Shown here one piece after another: positions 6,053-6,476 of a stretch of 6,476 nt of DNA (position 1 is its first letter; each line of letters opens with the position of its first letter). Where the stretch lies: the NCBI GenBank assembly GCA_049578545.1, contig JBAUMF010000112.1, forward strand, positions 1-6,476, given 5' to 3'. This DNA is from DASQBT01 sp049578545 (GTDB taxonomy: Bacteria; Pseudomonadota; Gammaproteobacteria; Burkholderiales; Thiobacillaceae). Under the pieces are notes generated by a model. The model had not been told where the DNA came from. It saw nothing but the letters and a program-made list of their open reading frames with translations, and did no database searches. The translations under genes and the position numbers were made by a program.

Positions 6053-6338
6053 TCATCGAGCTTGTTGGGGGAGACCTGTTATTTCACCCCCCAAGGCCAC
6101 CGCGTGGGAACCAAACCAGCCTCGGGGCACCTCCAGCGCATATTTCACCGGCTCAGGCGAGCAATGGGTGCGCCGGGTCATAGGCTCCATGTCGTCCAAG
6201 CCGGCAATGATGCCATCCTGACGAATGAAGGCGACGGAAAGCGGGATGAAGGTGTTCTTCATCCACATGCAGACCTTGCGCGGGCCGGGAAAGACAAACA
6301 ACATCCCTTCCCTGTCATTCAACGAGAGGCGACCCGTA
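6053..6338 (-). pseudogene. DUF192 family protein, N-terminus lost at an IS630-like element
   Basis: The reading frame gives TGRLSLNDREGMLFVFPGP, then RKVCMWMKNTFIPLSVAFIRQDG, DMEPMTRRTHCSPEPVKYALEVPRGWF and LGGEITGLP. These are the hallmark motifs of DUF192 (COG1430): LMGR-SL---GMLFVF, CMWMKNT-IPL-V-FI, Y-LE---GW. Members are usually 130-170 residues, often exported, and start with a signal peptide and a strand before the LMGR motif. Here the family match stops at GRLSL, and upstream is an in-frame TAA at 6341-6343. A TTG at 6322 could start an 89-residue product but has no ribosome site. The break coincides with a TA dinucleotide at 6337-6338 and the end of a transposase gene, so the missing N-terminal part is probably separated by the insertion rather than deleted. 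Function of the family is not established. Confidence 0.72.
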
Positions 6339-6476
6339 CATTATTGATTCGGCCAGCAAATAGTATCAAGCTGCATACTTAACACGCGGGTCTTGGAAAT
6401 AGGTTCTGACGCGCTTGGGAGATTGCGCCAGTTTCTGCATGTGTTCCGTTGCGGCGGCTCTCAGTTTTTCCTTGGT
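6339..6476 (-). mobile_element. IS630-like insertion sequence, one end (continues past the right edge)
   Basis: Holds the 3' end of a transposase gene and 27 bases of non-coding terminus before the TA at 6337-6338, where the DUF192 similarity begins. IS630-family elements insert at TA and duplicate it, which fits. The matching inverted repeat is beyond the window, so the exact boundary is inferred. Confidence 0.5.
6366..6476 (-). CDS. IS630-like transposase, C-terminal end (5' partial)
   Basis: Entering from the right edge, the minus strand encodes 36 residues and a TGA: TKEKLRAAATEHMQKLA, then QSPKRVRTYFQDPRVKYAA. A basic helix followed by RV-(S/T)YF-DP---YAA at the extreme C-terminus is, from memory, a common ending of IS630-family DDE transposases; the DDE catalytic residues would be upstream and outside the window. 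The gene is too short here to be found by length alone, but the frame is clean and the stop lies about 28 bases from the proposed element end, a normal spacing. The family assignment rests on this short tail and on the TA at the junction, so another IS family is possible. Confidence 0.55.
   Translation of the reverse strand, partial: TKEKLRAAATEHMQKLAQSPKRVRTYFQDPRVKYAA

Overview
The window looks like an accessory stretch of a proteobacterial chromosome with moderate GC. The codon use, the strong AGGAGG-type ribosome sites, the CadC/ToxR-like one-component regulator with a TolB-like domain and TPRs, and the standalone YciI, VOC and DUF192 proteins all fit a beta- or gammaproteobacterium. I cannot name the genus from sequence alone. 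Both edges are mobile DNA: the 3' end of a group II intron on the left and the 3' end of an IS630-like element on the right. Two of the genes near these edges are broken.

Left part (1-800): the tail of an intron-encoded reverse transcriptase/maturase, its HNH endonuclease domain, is followed by a clear intron domain V and domain VI ending at about 359. About 90 bases further on is a small conserved hypothetical gene that can only be read by changing frame twice, so it is probably a pseudogene.

Middle (842-4236): two minus-strand genes, an exported histidine phosphatase and a 558-residue membrane-anchored winged-helix regulator, are separated by about 480 bases with no gene. The regulator is divergent from a small exported protein of unknown function. 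The 232-base divergent intergenic region contains four copies of an 18-base box spaced exactly 22 bases apart. This is the most striking non-coding signal in the window and a good candidate operator for the regulator. A simple model is that the regulator senses an envelope signal through its periplasmic TolB-like/TPR part and controls itself and the small exported protein from these boxes.

Right part (4639-6476): a YciI-like protein and a VOC (glyoxalase-fold) protein lie on the plus strand as separate genes, each with its own strong ribosome site and flanked by 230-450 base spacers. The spacers carry hairpins built around CGGCC/GGCCG-type words. On the minus strand a DUF192 protein keeps its C-terminal two thirds but loses its N-terminus exactly where the IS630-like element begins, next to a TA dinucleotide. 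This is what an IS630 insertion would leave.

Overall, I see no defence system, biosynthetic cluster or CRISPR array. The main candidates for follow-up are the regulator with its 22-base-periodic operator and the divergent exported protein.
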